Shown here in pieces: positions 1 to 7,474 of a stretch of DNA of 64,000 nt (position 1 is its first letter; each line of letters starts with the position of its first letter). The notes under the pieces are model-generated. The model saw nothing but the letters and a program-made list of their open reading frames with translations. It did no database searches and was not told the origin of the DNA. The DNA is from Cytophagaceae bacterium (GTDB taxonomy: Bacteria > Bacteroidota > Bacteroidia > Cytophagales > Flexibacteraceae): positions 1-64,000 of the forward strand of contig JAIXYP010000005.1 of the NCBI GenBank assembly GCA_027490155.1. The letters run 5' to 3'. The position numbers and the translations under genes are program-made.

Positions 1-303
1 CAAGTAGTGCCAGTATGTTTGCAAATGCTGGTCGAAAATGCCCTTAAACACAACATTGCCTCAAGGAACAAACCCCTTAGGTTGCGTATTTTTGTCGAGG
101 ATGAGGGACCCTACCTAGTGGTGACCAATAATTACCAACCTAAGACCAGCACCGAGTTTTCGTCCCGCATTGGTCTAGTCAACATCAAAAGTCGTTACCA
201 TTTTTTAACCTCACAACAGGTTGTGATCACCAAGGATGACAACAGTTTTACGGTAAAGCTACCACTTTTACACCCACATGAGAATCTTAATCGTAGAAGA
301 TGA
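1..303 (+). CDS. Sensor histidine kinase, LytS/YehU type (3' end only)
   Basis: The reading frame is open from the left edge, so the 5' part lies outside the window. The visible ~100 residues are the end of a GHKL ATPase domain: VENALKHN is the N-box that binds Mg-ATP, and IGLVNIKSRY is the G-box-like segment typical of His_kinase (LytS/YehU) family kinases. The C-terminus ends in KLPLL followed by a short tail. The stop lies inside the next gene: the response regulator starts at 278, a 26-bp overlap, which indicates translational coupling and a cognate two-component pair. Family knowledge suggests an N-terminal membrane sensor region, but none of it is visible, so the signal cannot be inferred. 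Confidence 0.88.
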   Translation, partial: QVVPVCLQMLVENALKHNIASRNKPLRLRIFVEDEGPYLVVTNNYQPKTSTEFSSRIGLVNIKSRYHFLTSQQVVITKDDNSFTVKLPLLHPHENLNRRR

Positions 304-1048
304 GCCACTAGCTCAGCAAGAAATTAAACGGATGCTCGGGCGCCTGCGGCCTGATGCCGAAATCGTCGCGGCCCTTGATAGCATTGAGGATACGGTGGCC
401 CTGCTACAAGAGTCACCTAAGTGTTGTGACCTGATCCTGATGGATATTGAGCTGGCTGACGGCTCGTCTTTTTCCATTTTTGATCAGGTTCAGGTTATGA
501 TCCCTGTCGTTTTTGTTACGGCCTATAACGAGCATGCCCTCCGTGCCTTCAAGGTCAACAGCATCGACTACTTGCTCAAACCCCTGGACGAGGAGGCCCT
601 AGAGCAAGCCCTCAGCAAGTACGAAAACCTCTATGACAGTGATGGTTCTCGCCAGGCAGAGCCGCAATGGCAGGAGGTTGTCAAGGCCCTATCTGGGCAA
701 TCCGCCACCTACAAAACCAGGTTTGTAGCCATGGTTGGTGACAGGATCAAATACATCCCCGTAGAGGAAATCGCCTACTTTTTTGCCGAGGACAACACAG
801 TCTTTTTAGTCCAGCACGACAAGCGCCGCTATGTGATCAATAACAATCTTGAGCAGATCGAGACCATGGTTGATCCGCAACATTTTTTCAGGATCACGCG
901 CAAGTACCTTGCTAACATCAAGGCCATTGGTGACGTCTTCAAACACTTTAATAGTCGGCTTAAGGTCACCCTTTCGCCACCAGTTGAGGATGCAGTGCTT
1001 GTGAGCCGAGTTAAAGTACCTGAGTTCATGAAGTGGCTTGGGGGTTAG
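278..1048 (+). CDS. LytTR-family response regulator
   Basis: A 256-residue two-domain regulator. The receiver domain (about 1-115) has the acidic pair E7/D8, the phospho-acceptor D56 in LILMDIEL, T81 and K101 in YLLKPLD. The LytTR DNA-binding domain (about 148-255) carries the family pattern: a KYIPVEEIAYF strand, NNLEQIE and FFRITRKYLAN. It should be phosphorylated by the overlapping upstream kinase and bind direct-repeat promoters as a dimer. The start inside the kinase gene is supported by the receiver domain beginning at residue 2 (RILIVEDE). Target genes are unknown; the next gene downstream is separated by about 85 bp and could be one, but nothing in the sequence proves it. Confidence 0.93.
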   Translation: MRILIVEDEPLAQQEIKRMLGRLRPDAEIVAALDSIEDTVALLQESPKCCDLILMDIELADGSSFSIFDQVQVMIPVVFVTAYNEHALRAFKVNSIDYLLKPLDEEALEQALSKYENLYDSDGSRQAEPQWQEVVKALSGQSATYKTRFVAMVGDRIKYIPVEEIAYFFAEDNTVFLVQHDKRRYVINNNLEQIETMVDPQHFFRITRKYLANIKAIGDVFKHFNSRLKVTLSPPVEDAVLVSRVKVPEFMKWLGG

Positions 1049-1132
1049 GCCTTTACGTTACGGACTTTGACCGGATCATTACCGAAGTACACCTAATTGC
1101 GCCCCATAGGCAGCAACACCAACCCTGACCAA

Positions 1133-2227
1133 ATGCAGTACCCGAACCATTTTCCGCTCCACAGGCTGCTAAGCTTGCTAGGCCTTAGCTTGCCTTTAGC
1201 CCATGGAAATGGTTTTGTACGTACCCTGTTATGGCCATTTGTTTTGGTGATGGCCCTAACCTTAGGTGGCTGCCAAAAAGTAACCATCTTAGTAGAGCGC
1301 ATCCCAGAAGGCACCAAGCCAAACGAAAAGCTTTATCTGACAGGCAATTTCAACTACTGGGACCCTGCGGATGCCAACTACCAGTTAGTGGCGAATGGCA
1401 AAGGCCAATACCTAGTGACACTCCCGGCTGGTTGGGGAACCATTGAGTACAAATTCACACGGGGGGACTTCACCACTGAGGAAACTAACAACTGTGGAGA
1501 CCCATTAGCAAATCGTAAACTCGAGATAGGTGATGTTGATACCCTAAGGCTCGAGATTGAGAGTTGGAAAGACCAGGGGCTCAAGAATTGCGAACACGTA
1601 ACCATGCTTGTCACTCCCATCACACCACTAAAGGATAACGAGTCCATCTTTTTGGCGGGTGACTTTAACAACTGGAACGCAGGTGAGGAGAAGTATCGTT
1701 TTAAACCAATTGGAGGAGGACTTTATGGCTTAACACTCAAGAAGACTGTGCCAGCCATCGAGTTCAAGTTCACACGAGGAGATTGGAAGGCCGAAGAGCT
1801 AGACGAATATGGCAACGTGATCGAGAACCATGTTTTTAGTTTCGGTACTGATGACACCCTTCGGTATGTCATCCCGTTCTGGAAGGATCGCTGCCGCGCT
1901 GGAGGTGACCAGATCTATGTCAAGGTTCGTATCCCGAAGACCACACCAGAGGGGCAAAATATATTTGTGGCTGGCAACTTTAATGGGTGGAATGCGGCCC
2001 ACCCGCAGCATCAGCTACGGAGGATTGCCCCATATGTATTTGCTGGCAATTTTCCGATTGAGGATCCATCTGGTCGTAATCCGACGGAGTTTAAGTTTAC
2101 CCGTGGGACCTGGGCCAGTGTCGAGTCCGAAACAAATGGACGAAACCATCCAAACCGGATTGTGATGCATGGTGTCCTTGATACCCTGACACTAGACGTA
2201 TTGGCATGGAGGGACTTGGTGCATTGA
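1133..2227 (+). CDS. Lipoprotein with three tandem glycogen-binding-like (CBM48/AMPK1_CBM-type) E-set domains
   Basis: The frame can begin at a TTG at 1097, but the ATG at 1133 is the first good start. A hydrophobic stretch ends in LTLGGC, a lipobox, so the mature protein probably begins at that Cys. The rest consists of three tandem repeats of about 100 residues, each with a GNFNxW-type turn (LTGNFNYW, LAGDFNNW, VAGNFNGW) and an E[YF]KFTRG strand about 45-55 residues later. This pattern is shared with the AMPK-type glycogen-binding/CBM48 fold. There is no catalytic domain. It is probably an envelope protein that binds alpha-glucan or a related glycan, although these E-set domains can also be purely structural. 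It follows the LytTR regulator by about 85 bp on the same strand and ends at a strong bidirectional terminator. The long region before the lipobox leaves the exact start uncertain. Confidence 0.75.
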   Translation: MQYPNHFPLHRLLSLLGLSLPLAHGNGFVRTLLWPFVLVMALTLGGCQKVTILVERIPEGTKPNEKLYLTGNFNYWDPADANYQLVANGKGQYLVTLPAGWGTIEYKFTRGDFTTEETNNCGDPLANRKLEIGDVDTLRLEIESWKDQGLKNCEHVTMLVTPITPLKDNESIFLAGDFNNWNAGEEKYRFKPIGGGLYGLTLKKTVPAIEFKFTRGDWKAEELDEYGNVIENHVFSFGTDDTLRYVIPFWKDRCRAGGDQIYVKVRIPKTTPEGQNIFVAGNFNGWNAAHPQHQLRRIAPYVFAGNFPIEDPSGRNPTEFKFTRGTWASVESETNGRNHPNRIVMHGVLDTLTLDVLAWRDLVH

Positions 2228-2310
2228 TCCTAGCGATTAGGATGCATCTGGTGATTAGGATTTGGCTGCATACGATCAAATTAACACTCCTTTGCCAATG
2301 GTGGCAACAA

Positions 2311-2345
2311 AAAAACCTCAGCCATTTGCGATGACTGAGGTTTTT
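2311..2345. terminator. Bidirectional intrinsic terminator
   Basis: CCTCAG (2316-2321) pairs with CTGAGG (2335-2340), extended inward by CAT/ATG, and is flanked by A5 on the left and T5 on the right. It lies between two convergent genes and can serve both. Confidence 0.85.
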
Positions 2346-2382
2346 ATATTTGGCCTAGGCCTAGGCGATTAGTGGCAAATTA

Positions 2383-3147
2383 CTAGGCACCAATCACTTT
2401 TACGTACTGGAACTTTTCGTACTCAGCCATCTTCTCTTTAGCGTCCTTGTTGTAGGCAGGCCCTTGAACGACGTTTTTGTCATCCCCAAAAGTGACCTTG
2501 CTTACATCAACACCGTTTTGTTTCAGGACCTCTAGGATACGTTTCCGTGCCTCCTTAGAGCGATTCTGGGTCAAAAGCTCATTTGTTTTGAAGGTCTTGG
2601 TAGGTACGGTGCTACTGCTGCTTTCGATGTTGAAACTGAGCTTGCCATTTTTTGCATAATTTGGCAATAGACTCTTGATGAAGTCCTGGAAATTTTTGTC
2701 AACCAAGGTGATCACCTTCTTGTTATAAGGGAAGTACTGCACGTATTCAAGGGGCTCAGGTGCCTTGACCGCACCTGTCGGTACAACCTCACCTTTGATC
2801 GTGACCTGAACGTTCGCTGGGTCGCCATTGGTGCTGATTGTCACACCTTTGCTAAAACTGCCTGGGCGGCCAGCTGGGTTGTATTGCACTTTGATGAACC
2901 CTTGTTTTCCTGGCAGGATAGGCTCCTTAGACCAGTCTGGCGTGGTACAACCACAACTAGCTTGTGCATTGGTGACTAAAAGGGGGGCATTCCCTTCGTT
3001 TTTGAAGCTGAATGTGTAGGTAGCTACACCAGCTTCTTCTGTTATCTTACCGAAGTCATGCTCAAGTTTGTCGAATTTGATCTTGCCCGACTGAGCAAAA
3101 GTGACGCCCGATATCAGCATCAGGCATAGGAAAATTAAGCGGTTCAT
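2383..3147 (-). CDS. Secreted DUF1573 protein with OmpA-like C-terminal region
   Basis: Start chosen at the ATG at 3147, because a signal peptide follows directly (MNRLIFLCLMLISGVTFAQ); an upstream in-frame start at 3195 would only add a polar leader. The mature protein has a DUF1573 domain, an immunoglobulin-like (ASH/MSP-type) fold common in Bacteroidetes envelope proteins, with the family's ASCGCTTPDW motif and the HDFGKI opening. The C-terminal third (KNGKLSFNIESSSS, then NRSKEARKRILEVLKQNGV) resembles the helix-strand pattern of OmpA/MotB peptidoglycan-binding domains, but is divergent. The function is unknown; an envelope or periplasmic role is inferred. It is monocistronic, convergent with the preceding lipoprotein gene and divergent from menC. 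Confidence 0.82.
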   Translation of the reverse strand: MNRLIFLCLMLISGVTFAQSGKIKFDKLEHDFGKITEEAGVATYTFSFKNEGNAPLLVTNAQASCGCTTPDWSKEPILPGKQGFIKVQYNPAGRPGSFSKGVTISTNGDPANVQVTIKGEVVPTGAVKAPEPLEYVQYFPYNKKVITLVDKNFQDFIKSLLPNYAKNGKLSFNIESSSSTVPTKTFKTNELLTQNRSKEARKRILEVLKQNGVDVSKVTFGDDKNVVQGPAYNKDAKEKMAEYEKFQYVKVIGA

Positions 3148-3299
3148 AGCGACCTGTTTAGTGTGAAAACTGCAATTACGACACAAATAAGGCATATTTT
3201 AGCTACACTGGTCTTAAATTGTCGTTAATAATTGTTAACGATATTCGGATAAGGCGTGACTAAATCATAACATTGTAGCTGATATCAACCCCATAGTCA

Positions 3300-4406
3300 A
3301 TGCAAGGCTGGCAATACCGGATTATTAAGCACCCATTACAATTTTCGTTCGTAGCAAATACTAGCCGAGGTCCACTCACCGAAAGACCCACTTGGTTTCT
3401 TTTGCTTAAGCATTCGGAATTGGATAATTTTGGAATAGGCGAATTTGGTATTATTAAAGGCCTAAGCCCCGAGGATCATGAAGATCTGGAGGCAATTGCC
3501 CATCAACAGATCAGGAAGTGGATTTCATTTTTGCCAGAACCAAGTTTTGCTCTTCACGAACAAGATAGAATTTATCACATCAGGCAGCATATAGATGCCA
3601 ACTTGCCAAGTTTGCAATTTGCAGCTGAAACTGCTTGGCAAGATTTGGTTTTGGGGGGTATTCAGCAGATTTATCCATCCTCATTCCTAGAGGGAAGTAC
3701 CAGTATTACCATCAACGGATTGATCTGGATGGATGGTATCCCGGAGATGACAAGACAGCTTGAGGAGAAACTTGTCCGCGGCTTCAAGACAATCAAGGTC
3801 AAGATCAGCGATGCTAATTGGGATCAGGAGTTTGATTTTCTGAAAAAAATTAGACGCATCACAGATTCTAACAGGATTACCTTGAGGGTTGATGCAAATG
3901 GCGCATTTAGCCTAAAACGTGCCCGTGAGATTATGACCGAACTACACGGACTCAAGATCCATAGCATCGAGCAGCCCATCAAAGCTGGAAAGATTGACCA
4001 GATGGCCAGCCTTTGCAAAAACCACGAAATGCCGGTTGCCCTAGACGAGGAGTTGATTGGTGTTACCACAGCAGAAGCTCAAGAAGCCTTGCTGGATACC
4101 ATTTGTCCTCAATACCTAGTCCTAAAGCCGAGTTTGCTTGGGGGTATTAGCGCCTGTCGGACGTGGATAAAGATGGCAGAAAAGCGAAATATTGGCTGGT
4201 GGGTAACCTCTGCCCTCGAAAGCAATGTAGGCCTCAATGCTATTGCGCAGTTCGTTGCCACAACCAAGGCTACCATTCCGCAAGGATTGGGCACAGGCCA
4301 GCTCTATACTAATAACATCGCTGGCCCCCTAGCCCTTGACGGTGAGAATCTGTATTACAAACCTAGCAATCCACTTGCTTTAGACCCGCTTGTAAACTGG
4401 TCATAA
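3300..4406 (+). CDS. menC: o-Succinylbenzoate synthase (enolase superfamily)
   Basis: Catalyses dehydration of SHCHC to o-succinylbenzoate in menaquinone biosynthesis. The 368-residue protein has an enolase N-terminal capping domain (1-125) and a TIM barrel. The expected residues are present: the KVK catalytic lysines K166/K168, metal ligands D198 (RVDANGAF), E224 (IEQP) and D249 (ALDEEL), and second-side lysine K276 (LKPSLLGG). The segment TSALESNVGLNAIAQF is typical of Bacteroidetes OSBS and favours this assignment over a dipeptide epimerase of the same superfamily. The gene stands alone; other men genes are not in this window. Menaquinone fits the succinate dehydrogenase operon further downstream. 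The ATG at 3300 begins the conserved domain directly. Confidence 0.85.
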   Translation: MQGWQYRIIKHPLQFSFVANTSRGPLTERPTWFLLLKHSELDNFGIGEFGIIKGLSPEDHEDLEAIAHQQIRKWISFLPEPSFALHEQDRIYHIRQHIDANLPSLQFAAETAWQDLVLGGIQQIYPSSFLEGSTSITINGLIWMDGIPEMTRQLEEKLVRGFKTIKVKISDANWDQEFDFLKKIRRITDSNRITLRVDANGAFSLKRAREIMTELHGLKIHSIEQPIKAGKIDQMASLCKNHEMPVALDEELIGVTTAEAQEALLDTICPQYLVLKPSLLGGISACRTWIKMAEKRNIGWWVTSALESNVGLNAIAQFVATTKATIPQGLGTGQLYTNNIAGPLALDGENLYYKPSNPLALDPLVNWS

Positions 4407-4473
4407 TAAAAAAGCAATTCCTAGGTTTGTGCCGTATTCTGGTGGAGTTAAGAATCCAAACGATGGTAAATTG

Positions 4474-4521
4474 ACAAAACAAGCCGCTTACGACGTATTA
4501 CGGAATCAGCGGCTGTTTTGT
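4474..4521. terminator. Bidirectional intrinsic terminator
   Basis: AGCCGCT (4482-4488) pairs with AGCGGCT (4508-4514), and the flanking ACAAAAC/GTTTTGT extend the stem. It lies between convergent menC and the CNNM gene. Confidence 0.8.
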
Positions 4522-4594
4522 TTAGTGTTTAGGAGGGATCGTCAGAAATAATCAGGCACTTTAGCTTAACGAGTCGGAAGCAGAATAGCCAAGC

Positions 4595-5923
4595 CTATTC
4601 TTCATCATCTAAATCATCAGCATCTTGTTTGACACTGACCAAAATCTTATCGATACGATTGCCATCCATATCAATTACCTCGAACGAAAAGTTACGCCAG
4701 ACAAAGATTTCGCCTGTGCGTGGGATTTGCTCATTTAGGTGCAATATAAATCCGCCAAGGGTATGGAAACCAGTTCTGTCTTCTTGCTCAACATCCTCAA
4801 GGTCAAAATGCTGAATAAACTCTTCAAATGACAGCAGAGCATCGATTAGGTAGGTGCCGTCATCGCGCTTGATGATTTGTGCCTCCTCTAGTGTTTCGGG
4901 CTGATCCATATCACCCACTAAGGCCTCGACTAGGTCATGCATCGTTACAATACCCTGCACCGCACCATATTCGTCGATGACAATCGCTAGTCGCTTTTTC
5001 TGAACTTTAAATGCCTCTAGGACTTTAAAAGCCGTCATGTTCTCGGGGATGAACATAGGCGGGTCCATGATCGGGACAATGTCAAATGGTTTGCCTTTGC
5101 TGTTATGGTTTGCGATCAGGAACTTTTTGGTCCCCAAGATTCCAATCACTTTGTCGAGGTCACCATCACACACCGGGAAGTGGCTAAAGACACCAGACAA
5201 GATCTTTTGGCGGTTTACGTCAAAATTGGTGTTGCTGTCTAACCACTCGACGTCCAGTTGGCTGGTCATCAGTGATGCAATCTTACGATCACCCAAGTGG
5301 AAAACCCGCTCAATGATGTCTTGCTCAACCTCCTCAAACTCCCCTGTGTTGGTGCCTTGGTTAATCAGCTCCTTGATTTCTTCCTCTGTGATCAGGGGCT
5401 CGTCACTTTCCTTTAGCCTAAAGGCCTTGACTAGAAGATTGGTGCTGCTACTCAGAACCCAAACCAAAGGAGAGAATATTTTGCTTACCACCAACATTGT
5501 CGGGGCCATTGCACGGCCAACAGCCTCGGGGTTGTGTAGACCTAGTCTTTTCGGAACCAACTCGCCTAGGATGATCGAGAAGTAGGTGATCATCAAGACA
5601 ACCAAGCCTAAGGCGACTGGCTTGGCCCAATAGACCGTCAAGAGGTTCATGTCCACCAGATAGTTCTGGAATGACTCAGAAAGCTCGCTACCACCAATGG
5701 CACCTGTTAAGACGCTGATAAGCGTGATTCCTACCTGCACAGTGCTCAAAAAACGAGTATGATCGCTGGCGAGAGATAAGGCCGTTTTGGCCTTTTTGTC
5801 ACCTTTTTTGGCAAGGGCTTCCAGCCGTGACTTGCGCGCTGATACGATTGCAATTTCGGCCATGGAGAAAACGCCATTAGCCAGAATTAAGCCTAAGAGT
5901 ATTAAAAGGCCTTCTAAACCCAT
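4595..5923 (-). CDS. CNNM-type (DUF21) membrane protein with CBS pair and CorC/HlyC domain
   Basis: A 442-residue inner-membrane protein of the family formerly annotated as hemolysin C or TlyC; family members are linked to Mg2+ or other divalent-cation export and resistance. Domain order: N-terminal CNNM/DUF21 transmembrane domain (about 1-190, helices such as GLEGLLILLGLILANGVFS and the VQVGITLISVLTGAIGG segment), a CBS pair (about 205-335; MTSQLDVEWLD, then RLAIVIDEYGAVQGIVTM), and the CorC_HlyC transporter-associated domain (about 350-435; LGGFILHLNEQIPRTGE). The C-terminus is acidic. In Bacteroidetes the gliding protein GldE has a similar layout, but no gld neighbours are present here, so I prefer the general transporter call. 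Confidence 0.88.
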   Translation of the reverse strand: MGLEGLLILLGLILANGVFSMAEIAIVSARKSRLEALAKKGDKKAKTALSLASDHTRFLSTVQVGITLISVLTGAIGGSELSESFQNYLVDMNLLTVYWAKPVALGLVVLMITYFSIILGELVPKRLGLHNPEAVGRAMAPTMLVVSKIFSPLVWVLSSSTNLLVKAFRLKESDEPLITEEEIKELINQGTNTGEFEEVEQDIIERVFHLGDRKIASLMTSQLDVEWLDSNTNFDVNRQKILSGVFSHFPVCDGDLDKVIGILGTKKFLIANHNSKGKPFDIVPIMDPPMFIPENMTAFKVLEAFKVQKKRLAIVIDEYGAVQGIVTMHDLVEALVGDMDQPETLEEAQIIKRDDGTYLIDALLSFEEFIQHFDLEDVEQEDRTGFHTLGGFILHLNEQIPRTGEIFVWRNFSFEVIDMDGNRIDKILVSVKQDADDLDDEE

Positions 5924-6062
5924 ATATATGCACAGCCTCTGAGTGTAACCTTCGGTTCAGGTCCTGATGAGCCAGATCAGGCAGGCCAGTTAAGGCAGAA
6001 GGGTCGGGGGCCAGTGCGGCAAAAGTGTTAGGTACATTTCCTGCTGGCATGGCAGTGAATTC

Positions 6063-6080
6063 TGTGCTTTATATAGCACA
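6063..6080. promoter_or_regulatory. Perfect palindrome TGTGCT-N6-AGCACA
   Basis: A 6-bp arm palindrome with an AT-only centre, about 140 bp upstream of the CNNM start. The shape fits a dimeric repressor operator, but no known regulator can be assigned and a chance palindrome is possible. Confidence 0.3.
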
Positions 6081-6136
6081 TCATTCAGGTGTACAGTTTC
6101 AGACCGTAAAATTAAGTCAAATCTACCAAAATATAA

Positions 6137-6163
6137 AAACCCAGGTCATCAAGACCCGGGTTT
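6137..6163 (-). terminator. Intrinsic terminator of the small heat-shock gene
   Basis: AAACCC/GGGTTT and GGTC/GACC arms with one mismatch around a 5-base loop. Read leftward, it is followed by TTTTTATATTTT. It lies about 60 bp beyond the hsp20 stop. Confidence 0.8.
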
Positions 6164-6223
6164 GTTGCCTTCAACCAGCTTTTAACTTGTATTTTAGGCT
6201 TATTTGTGCTTCTAGGAACAACC

Positions 6224-6718
6224 TTAGCTGATTGTGATTGTGCGCGGTTCTTTCGTTTTGGCTTCCTCGCGTTTAGGGATATTTACCAAAAGGATACCGT
6301 CTTGGTAATTGGCGTGTATGCCGTCTGGATCAACTGTGGTGGGCAAGGTAAAGCTGCGCTCGAAACTCTCGTAGCTAAACTCGCGGCGGGTGTACCGAGG
6401 GGCATTGAATGCACTTTCTGAGCTCTTGGCCTCAGTGTTGGTTTCGGCTGATTGGCTGTTTTCGGCTTTGATTGTCAAGACATTGTGGCCAGCAGCATTG
6501 GCCTTGATGCTGATGATGAACTTGTCTTTGCTCAGGCCAGGGGAAGCGAGCTCGATCAGAAATGCATCCTGATGCTCTGCAATGTTGACAGCCGGCACGG
6601 TGGTGCTGTTGTCACGACCGCGAACATCGGTGAGGGCATTGCCCCATACACTCTCGAACAAAGGGCTGAAGCTGTGGGCGAAAGATGTGTGGGCTGGTTT
6701 AAATTTTACGAGTGTCAT
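6224..6718 (-). CDS. Small heat-shock protein, Hsp20/alpha-crystallin family
   Basis: A 164-residue ATP-independent holdase chaperone. The N-terminal arm (1-38) is followed by the alpha-crystallin domain (about 42-148), with the opening PAVNIAEHQDAFLIELASPGLSKDKF, the loop RREFSYESFERSFTLP, and the family signature region NYQDGILLVNIPK (A-x-x-x-G-V-L pattern). The C-terminal extension contains RTITIS; its I-x-I is the usual oligomerisation motif. The gene is monocistronic, with its own terminator. Upstream, at 6931-6996, lie two near-identical 24-bp repeats that may control it. The ATG at 6718 begins MTLVKF and is the natural start. Confidence 0.93.
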   Translation of the reverse strand: MTLVKFKPAHTSFAHSFSPLFESVWGNALTDVRGRDNSTTVPAVNIAEHQDAFLIELASPGLSKDKFIISIKANAAGHNVLTIKAENSQSAETNTEAKSSESAFNAPRYTRREFSYESFERSFTLPTTVDPDGIHANYQDGILLVNIPKREEAKTKEPRTITIS

Positions 6719-6930
6719 GGTGGTTAGCCTATTGCTAGGCGATTATGTTGAGTGATAGTGGTTGCAATGATTGTTGATGCGTCCGCAGGGGTTTGTTTTG
6801 TCCGTCAGATTTAGCGATTAGACCTTACCGTTGACAGGTGCAGGGCTCATCACTAAAACTTGGTCGCCACTTACTTTGTAGGACGAATATCTCTTTTCAA
6901 TTTGCATACCTAGCTCTCATAAATCTTAAA

Positions 6931-6996
6931 ATACTGCCATAATGGCTTATTTTGGCGGTATTACTCATGTATATACTGTCAAAATGGCTTATTTTG
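6931..6996. repeat. Two 24-bp direct repeats 42 bp apart, putative operator pair
   Basis: Copies at 6931-6954 and 6973-6996 differ at only two positions and share the exact 14-mer AATGGCTTATTTTG. Start-to-start spacing is 42 bp, close to four helical turns, so both copies face the same side of the DNA. The first copy is inside an inverted repeat (AATACTGCCA pairing with TGGCGGTATT) and contains GCCATAATGGC. They lie 210-280 bp upstream of the hsp20 start. A regulator binding site is inferred; no known regulon motif is claimed. Confidence 0.55.
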
Positions 6997-7235
6997 TCTG
7001 ATTTTCCTAAGGCTAGCCACTTTGGGATACAGAAATGGTTGGTGGACTACACCTATATGGATGGTGTTTGGTCCAGCTGACTTGGTGGATGAACGGACTA
7101 TTAAGGGGGTTAGGTGGCAACAAAATTCCTCTCCTAGGTAGATTGGTAACAGATTTTTTATACATTGCAACAAGCTCGGAGACCTAAATTCCCCAATATC
7201 TACTTCAAGCTGGCTTGACATTAAGGTCCTAAAAA

Positions 7236-7262
7236 CAAAAGCCCGACCTAAACAGGGCGGGC
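7236..7262 (-). terminator. Intrinsic terminator, leftward
   Basis: GCCCG (7241-7245) pairs with CGGGC (7258-7262), and CCT with AGG, around an AAAC loop. Read leftward, it is followed by TTTTGTTTTTAGG. It is the strongest terminator downstream of the M61 gene, although more than 200 bp past its stop. Confidence 0.65.
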
Positions 7263-7400
7263 ATTTGCAAAATCAGAAAAAGTCCATTATTCTAAATATC
7301 GAAGCAGTAACTAGCTGGCATGAAAGGCAGAGGAAACTCTGCTTTTTTGTTGGCCATTGTCGCTAGGCTGGCTTGTAGCTGGTATGGTATTAGTTTCGGA

Positions 7401-7437
7401 GGTTGCCAAGCCTTCTGGTTTTGACTACTTGGCAACC
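7401..7437. repeat. Perfect 10-bp inverted repeat
   Basis: GGTTGCCAAG (7401-7410) and CTTGGCAACC (7428-7437) form a perfect stem with a 17-base loop, 38 bp beyond the M61 peptidase stop. No T-run follows on the leftward strand, so it may stabilise the 3' end of the mRNA rather than terminate. Confidence 0.5.
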
Positions 7438-7474
7438 TTGAAATTTTATTATAAGGCAAAGGTAAGGCCTACGG

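Larger units (their letters stand above)
5924..6223. other. Intergenic region upstream of the CNNM gene
   Basis: No gene recognised in these 300 bp. They hold the upstream region of the leftward CNNM gene, a short palindrome (6063-6080) and the terminator of the small heat-shock gene (6137-6163). No clear TAnnTTTG element was found for the CNNM gene. Confidence 0.5.
6719..7474. other. Gene-poor 756-bp stretch
   Basis: No convincing gene. An 80-codon leftward frame at 6979-7221 has no recognisable domain or signal sequence and overlaps one repeat copy, so I do not call it. The region holds a 24-bp direct repeat (6931-6996), an intrinsic terminator (7236-7262) and a perfect 10-bp inverted repeat (7401-7437). 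Confidence 0.5.

Noticed and set aside
2352-2361. GGCCTAGGCC palindrome next to a second CCTAGG
   Set aside because: CCTAGG-like strings seem frequent across the window and this one sits beside an obvious terminator; without counts, I cannot call it special.
4595-5923. Gliding motility protein GldE
   Set aside because: The domain layout is shared by general CNNM/CorC transporters, and no gld genes are adjacent.
5924-6223. Possible tRNA because of a GGTTCAGGTCC string near 5952
   Set aside because: No acceptor stem, anticodon arm or cloverleaf could be drawn around it.
6979-7221. An 80-codon leftward frame in the gap between hsp20 and the M61 gene
   Set aside because: No recognisable domain, signal or coding pattern, and it overlaps one copy of the putative operator repeat.
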